The notes under the pieces: model-generated
Told to the model about the DNA's origin: nothing
Seen by the model: the letters and a program-made list of their open reading frames with translations, nothing else
Databases searched by the model: none
Assembly (NCBI RefSeq): GCF_030272615.1
Contig: NC_081410.1
Coordinates: forward strand, 254,865,533-254,929,532
Length of the DNA: 64,000 bases
Direction: 5' to 3'
DNA from: Cryptomeria japonica
Lineage: Eukaryota; Streptophyta; Pinopsida; Cupressales; Cupressaceae
Shown here: piece by piece, positions 59,309 to 64,000 of the stretch
Numbering within the stretch: position 1 is the first letter of the stretch
Layout: each line of letters starts with the position of its first letter
Program-made: the position numbers and the translations under genes

Positions 59309-59741
59309 TGTTAGGGTTTCAAGTAGATCCAAAGAAAATATGAACTAACAATTATATGCAGATTTAAATACAAAAGATAAAGAAATAAAATAGGACACAG
59401 ATAACACAAAGATTTAATGTGGTTCACCCAAAATGGGTTACGTCCACCATACACAGCCGTCCAATCTTTCTTATTATCCAGCAAAAATAGTACATCAACC
59501 TCACAATGCCTTAAGCATCCCAGCCGCTTATAACATGCATTTTTAGGGCAAAAACAAAGTCAACCTTTTTTAGGGTTTTATTACAATGTCAATTTTCGTC
59601 AAAAAAAAAACCCAATTTTTTTTTTCTTGGGGGCTCCCGCCCCCGAACCCCCGCTTTCCTCAGGGGCTACCACCCCTGAACCCCAGCAAGGTTACATGTT
59701 GAGTGTATAGTACTTTGCTGATCAGTCACCACATTTCAACA
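59309..59741 (-). repeat. Copia 3' LTR (left copy)
   Basis: On the plus strand it starts TGTTAGGGTTTCAAG and ends ACATTTCAACA. It includes the common ATGTGGTTCACCCAAAATGG block. Confidence 0.95.
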
Positions 59742-59752
59742 ATCTCCCACTT
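59742..59752 (-). other. Polypurine tract of copia element
   Basis: The minus strand reads AAGTGGGAGAT directly before the LTR start TGTTGAAATG. Confidence 0.9.
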
Positions 59753-59838
59753 GGAGACTGATACTACACGACACCACTGTACATGCAACATCCGCTAGAT
59801 AAAACACTAGGACTCGAATGGTATAAATTCCATAATTA

Positions 59839-61480
59839 TCAATCAAGAAGACCAACAAAAACTGATGAAGAAATCATATTCTCCTGTGGAACTACCTTCA
59901 TGAATATATCGGCAGGATTCTCACTTATGTGAATCTTCTCAAGCCGTAACTGACCCTCCTCCAAAACAGTCCGGATGAAGTGGTACCTGAGCTGAATGTG
60001 CTTTGTCCTTGAATGAAAAGAAGAGTTCTTCGCAAGATGAATGGCACTCTATCTATCAGTATACAATGGGTGATCCTCCTGTGTCTGACCCAATTCTTCC
60101 TAGAAAACATTGTAACCAAATCATCTCCTTGCTGGCTTCTGTAGCAGCAACATACTCAGCTTCAGTGGTTGAAAGTGCAACAACCTTTTGTAGCCTAGAA
60201 ATCCAACTGACTGCAGTTCCCCCTATAGTAAAAACATACCTTGTAATGCTCCTCCGTGAATCAATATCACTTGCTAGATCAGAGTCAACAAATCCACTCA
60301 GAGCAGCATTAGATCCTTTGAAACATAATGCCTTCGTAGTGGTTCCTTTCAAATACCGAAGGATCCATTTCACAACATTCCAATGTTCCATACCCGAATT
60401 ACTCATAAACCTGCTCACAACTCCCACTGCATATGCAATATCTGGCCTTGTGCATACCATTGCATACATCAGACTGCCAACAACTGATGAATATGGGATG
60501 TTAGACATTTTGTTTACCTCTTCTTGTGCCTTTGGGCACATCTCCTTAGTCAATTTGAAATGACTAGCCAAAGGTGTACTAACTGCTTTTGCATCCTGCA
60601 TGTTAAATCTTTTCAACACCTTCTTTATATACTCGCTTTGGGAGAAATTCAAGGTTCTATTTTTTATGTCGTGAGTAATCCTCATACCCAAAATTTGCTT
60701 AGTTGCACCCAAATCCTTCATAGAAAATGACCTGGCTAATTTCTGTTTAAGATCATTTATGTGTTCCATGTTAGACCCAACAACAAGCATGTCATCAACA
60801 TAAAGCAATGGAATAATATAACTACCATTATCTAATCTCTTAAAATATACACAATGATCAGAATGACATCTATGATAACCGTGTTCAGCCATGAAACTAT
60901 CAAATTTTAAATACTATTATTGGGGTGCTTGCTTTAGGCCATACAAACTTTTCTTCAACTTGCACACCAAGTTCTCCTTACCTTTGACCTCATATCCCTG
61001 TGGTTGCAACATGTAAATTTCCTCCTCCAAATCTCCATGGAGAAAAGCTGTTTTCACATCTAATTGTTCAAGATGTAAATCATCTGCAGCCATAAGACTA
61101 AGTACAGTTCTAATTGAAGTCATTTTTACAACTGGAGAAAATATTTCATCATAATCTATACCCTTTTTCTATGCAAAACCTTTTACCACAAGTCTGGCCT
61201 TATGTCTTTTCTAACCTCCTTCCTCCTCCTTCAGCCAATAAACCCATTTGTTAGGCAAGGCTCTTTTTTTCTGTAGGTAAAGGGACTAAGTCCCAAGTCT
61301 TATTGTTCATCAAGGAGTCCATCTCCTCTTTCATGCCTAGCTCCCACTGTTGTTTGGCATCCACTTGCATTGCTTCTTCATATTCTTCTGGTTCACCAGA
61401 ATTAGTTAATAATATAGAATACAAAGAAGAAGAAAATCTTTCAGGGGGTCTACTTGACCTCATAGAATGTCTAACACTTG
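59839..61480 (-). pseudogene. Copia reverse transcriptase and RNase H
   Basis: On the minus strand, after the Ser/Pro-rich linker (RSSRPPERFSSSLYSILLTN) the RT begins with AMQVDAKQQWELGMKEEMDS and NNKTWDLVPLP. A broken stretch at 61,130-61,250 is followed by [20 protein letters not shown] and [11 protein letters not shown], two stops near 60,915, then YVDD (60,791-60,802) in PLLYVDDMLVVGSNM. The RNase H part reads SLMYAMVCTRPDIAYAVG, then FVDSDLASDIDSRRSITRY and ALSTTEAEYVAATEASKE. The frame goes on past a stop at 60,056 (HLAKNSSFHSRTKHIQLRYH) to TGA at 59,839. A nearly complete enzyme, spoiled by about six lesions. Confidence 0.92.
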
Positions 61481-61601
61481 CAGAAGTTTGTGGGACATTC
61501 TGTTGTTGCTGAGCATCAGGTACCTATGTCATTTCATTTTCAGGAATCTCATCCAACACCACATATTCTTGCTTGTCTTGTTCATGCTTCTTTTCCTACA
61601 T

Positions 61602-62520
61602 CTAGTCTTTATACATAACCTTCTCATTGAATATAACATCTCTACTTCTAGTTATTTTCTTATTTTCAAAATCCCATAACCGATAGCCATATTCATCTAT
61701 CCCATATCCAATGAAGGTACATTCCTGATATTTAGCATCAAGCTTGGTTTTGTTTTCTTTATCAACATGTACAAAAGCTTCACAACCAAAGGTTTTCAGA
61801 AAAGAATAATTTACCTTTTTACCAGTCCATGCCTCCTCTAGAATACCACCATCCAAAGGGGTTGAAGGTCCTCTATTTATCAAATGGATAGCAGTATGTA
61901 CAACATCTTCCCAAAAATGTAAGGGCAATCCAGCATGCAATCTCATGCTCCTCACGCGTTCCATGATAGTCCTATTCATTCTCTTTGATACACCATTTTC
62001 CTGTGGATTTCTTGGAATTGTCTTTTGCTTTCTAATCCCATTTAAGGAGCAGTAATCTTCAAATACTTTGCTGCAATACTCACCTCCATTATCCCATCTG
62101 AGACACTTCAACTTTTTTCATGTCTCATTCTCAACCAAAGCTTTCCATTTCTTAAAAGTTTCAAAAACATTTGATTTTTGTTTTAGGAAATATACCCATG
62201 TTTTTCTGGTTGAGTCATCAATAAAAATAACATAATAACAAGAGCCACCAAGAGATGACACCTGAGCCGATCCCCATACATCTGAATGCACAAGCTCTAA
62301 CTTCTCACTCTTCTTCTCTTTCCCAATCTTGAGAAATCTGACTCTTTTTTGTTTGCCATAAACACAGTTTTCACATAACTCTAAATCAATCTTCTTTAGT
62401 CCTGGTAATATATTTTTGGAGTGAAGGATTTTCATCCCTTTCTCACTCATGTGCCCAAGCCTATGGTGCCACATTATCGAATCTGTTCTTACAACATCTA
62501 TTGTTGTTATCCCTGCAGTA
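61602..62520 (-). pseudogene. Copia integrase with lost catalytic Glu
   Basis: It begins with the GAG-pre-integrase zinc finger (MWHHRLGHMSEKGMKIL, CENCVYGKQKRVRF), then the core: Asp in LVHSDVWGSAQ, Asp in KCLRWDNGGEY and NGVSKRMNRTIMERVRS. Counting from the second Asp, 35 residues later the expected catalytic Glu (NGVAERMN in relatives) is Lys, codon 61,983-61,985. The C-terminal part follows (FLKTFGCEAFVHVDKENKTK, FIGYGIDEYGYRLW). A stop at about 62,115 interrupts the frame. The integrase could not insert DNA even without the stops. Confidence 0.9.
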
Positions 62521-62546
62521 ACTTTATCTATAGCAACTAAGGTAGA

Positions 62547-63767
62547 TTAAGTGTTACCAGTACACAGATATAATGTGCCTACCTTTGCACCTTTAGCTAC
62601 TACTAATGATCCTTTACTGACCTTCCAGATACTATCTGAGAAGGTAACTATGCAACCTTCACTACCTAGTTGCCCTGCAGAAATTAAATTTCTTCTTAAG
62701 TTAGGAACATGTCTTACCTCTTGCAGAAACCAGTCATTTCCATTCTGCAACTTGATCTTTATCTTTCATTTTCCAACAATTTGACAGGACTCATCATCAC
62801 CCAAATATACCTATCCAAAATCACCTTGAACATAATCTAAAAAATATTTTCTATGGGGTGTAGCATGAAATGAAGCCCCAGAATCTATTACCCAGGAATC
62901 ATTAACATTATCCAAACATAAGATTAAAGCATCTTGTAAAGTATTACTTGCAATATTAGCTTCCTTACTATCATTTTCATTTTTGTCTCCTTCTTTGTTT
63001 TTCTGAGACCAACAATCTTTCTTTAGATGACTAGGCTTTCCGTAGTACCAGCAATCTTTCTTTCCTCTAGATTGAGAGTGTCCTTTCTTTGACTTCCCTC
63101 GTGACTTCTCATTCCAAGGGCCTTTTCCTCTTTCCTTTGATCTTCCTCTGTTCTCCACATTCAAAACACTACTTGATGATGTTGGAGTCTCACCTGTGCT
63201 TTTCCTTCGCATTTCCTCGCTTAGGATAACACCAACAATATCACCAAATACCAAAGAATTTTTACCAGAGACAGAGTTACTTATAGCCATAACCAAGCTA
63301 TTCCAGCTTTTTGGCAAAGACCATAAAATCAAGAGAGCCCTAACCTCTTCTACAAAGGTAATTTTTACCAAAGACAATTGATTGGTAATTGTATTAAATT
63401 CATTTAAGTGCTTCACTATAGATCCTCCCTCACTCATTTTCAAATTAAAAAAATGCTTCATAAGAAATACCTTATTCGAAGCCGAGGGTTTCTCATATAG
63501 CTTAGCCAATGTTGCCATCAAATCTACAGCCATTTTTGCTTCTGTTATATTGAATGCTATAGACGGTGCAAGGCACAATCGAATGGATCCACATGCCTTT
63601 CTATCTAAAATGTCCCACTCTTCATTTGACATTGTGGTCGCTTTCTTTGCCTTTCCTTTCAATGGCCGCCACAAATCCTTTTGATACAGGTAATCCTCCA
63701 TCTACATTTTCCATAACTGATAATTTTGGCTGTTAAACTTTTCGACCTTGAATTTGGAATCCTCCAT
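62547..63767 (-). pseudogene. Copia gag and protease
   Basis: The start is ATG 63,765-63,767 (MEDSKFKVEKFNSQNYQLWK), interrupted by a TAG at 63,702-63,704 where Gln is usual. The capsid-type gag domain reads SNEEWDILDRKACGSIRLCL, LMKHFFNLKMSEGGSIVKHL and so on. It ends in a basic segment and a CCHC-type zinc knuckle CWYYGKPSHLKKDC, in which the first Cys pair is changed (CWYY instead of C..C). The protease follows with DSWVIDSGASFHATP. After a stop near 62,810 the frame goes on with EVRHVPNLRRNLISAGQL. Gag coats the RNA, protease trims the polyprotein. Confidence 0.9.
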
Positions 63768-63813
63768 TGCTCCCACTCAAATCTGAGAGTCCTGCCAATT
63801 TACAAAATACCTC

Positions 63814-63825
63814 GCTCTGATACCA
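63814..63825 (-). other. Primer-binding site, initiator tRNA-Met type
   Basis: GCTCTGATACCA on the plus strand is TGGTATCAGAGC on the minus strand, 2 bases inside the 5' LTR. Confidence 0.95.
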
Positions 63826-63827
63826 AT

Positions 63828-64000
63828 TGTTAGGGTTTCAAGCATATCCGAAGCAAATATGAACTAACAATTATATGTAGATTTAAATACAAAAGATAAA
63901 GAAATAAAATAGGACACAGATAACACAAAGATTTAATGTGGTTCACCCAGAATGGGTTACATCCACCATACACAACCGTCCAATCTTTCTTATTATCCAA
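63828..64000 (-). repeat. Copia 5' LTR (right copy), cut by window edge
   Basis: Starts TGTTAGGGTTTCAAGC and matches the left LTR from 59,309 on. Four of the roughly nine differences fall in the first 30 bases. It continues beyond 64,000. Confidence 0.95.

Larger units (their letters stand above)
59309..64000 (-). mobile_element. Copia LTR retrotransposon, minus strand, runs off the right edge
   Basis: A 433-bp LTR lies at 59,309-59,741 and the start of its partner at 63,828-64,000. Between them, on the minus strand, come primer site, gag, protease, integrase, reverse transcriptase, RNase H and polypurine tract. The left flank CAAGG (59,304-59,308) should recur beyond the partner LTR, outside the window. 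Over the 172 visible bases of the partner LTR I count about 9 differences (about 5%). It inserted in the second RNase H of the Tat-type element. The order and the compact 4.1-kb interior match TNT1-like copia elements. Confidence 0.95.

Noticed and set aside
60003-60563. 186-codon plus-strand frame
   Set aside because: Antisense to the copia RT/RNase H, whose motifs (YVDD, TRPDIAYAVG) are clear on the minus strand.

Overview
This window looks like gene-poor, AT-rich nuclear DNA of a plant with a large genome. A gymnosperm (conifer-like) origin is my best inference, from old nested LTR retrotransposons, long spacers and decayed coding remnants; the sequence alone does not prove it. I see no intact host gene, no rRNA or tRNA gene, no CRISPR array and no bacterial-type operon. 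Almost every recognisable coding stretch belongs to a transposable element, and nearly all carry stops or frameshifts.

Layout. 1-10,300: mostly unassigned sequence with short tandem repeats, an array of imperfect hairpins (861-1039), a MITE-like insertion with an 11-bp target duplication (2982-3142), a CATCC-rich low-complexity stretch with one 143-codon ORF (5167-5598), and a decayed coding remnant (8372-9475). 10,305-12,095: 3' end of a LINE on the minus strand (RNase H domain). 12,565-17,030: one end of a minus-strand LTR element (LTR, polypurine tract, subterminal spacer) carrying a solo copia-type LTR at 14,769-16,283. 17,910-20,525: hAT-type transposase pseudogene. 23,188-33,943: a decayed minus-strand gene of about 1,320 codons with a G-patch domain and a coiled coil, which I do not recognise. 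It is split by a copia element (24,884-31,666) with a perfect 5-bp target duplication, and is preceded upstream by a 265-bp tandem repeat (34,341-35,280). 36,130-36,480: gypsy protease scrap. 37,018-37,538: second unrecognised minus-strand gene.

38,743-64,000 is a nest of elements. The oldest layer is a minus-strand Ty3/gypsy element of Tat type (two RNase H domains; pol at 43,380-50,432), with a plant mobile domain (PMD) gene running antisense downstream of its pol (38,743-42,042). Into this layer went a solo LTR in the PMD gene (40,573-41,978), a 2-kb solo LTR in the second RNase H domain (45,004-46,992), and a plus-strand Tat-type element inserted in the protease domain (from 50,433). The plus-strand element is itself broken at 59,309 by a minus-strand copia element that runs off the right edge.

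How it fits together: the retroelement proteins (gag, protease, integrase, reverse transcriptase, RNase H) are polyproteins for copy-and-paste transposition, and all copies here look inactive. The parts least explained by known families are the split G-patch/coiled-coil gene with its upstream repeats, the 37-kb gene with a related upstream motif, and the pairing of an antisense PMD gene with a Tat-type pol.
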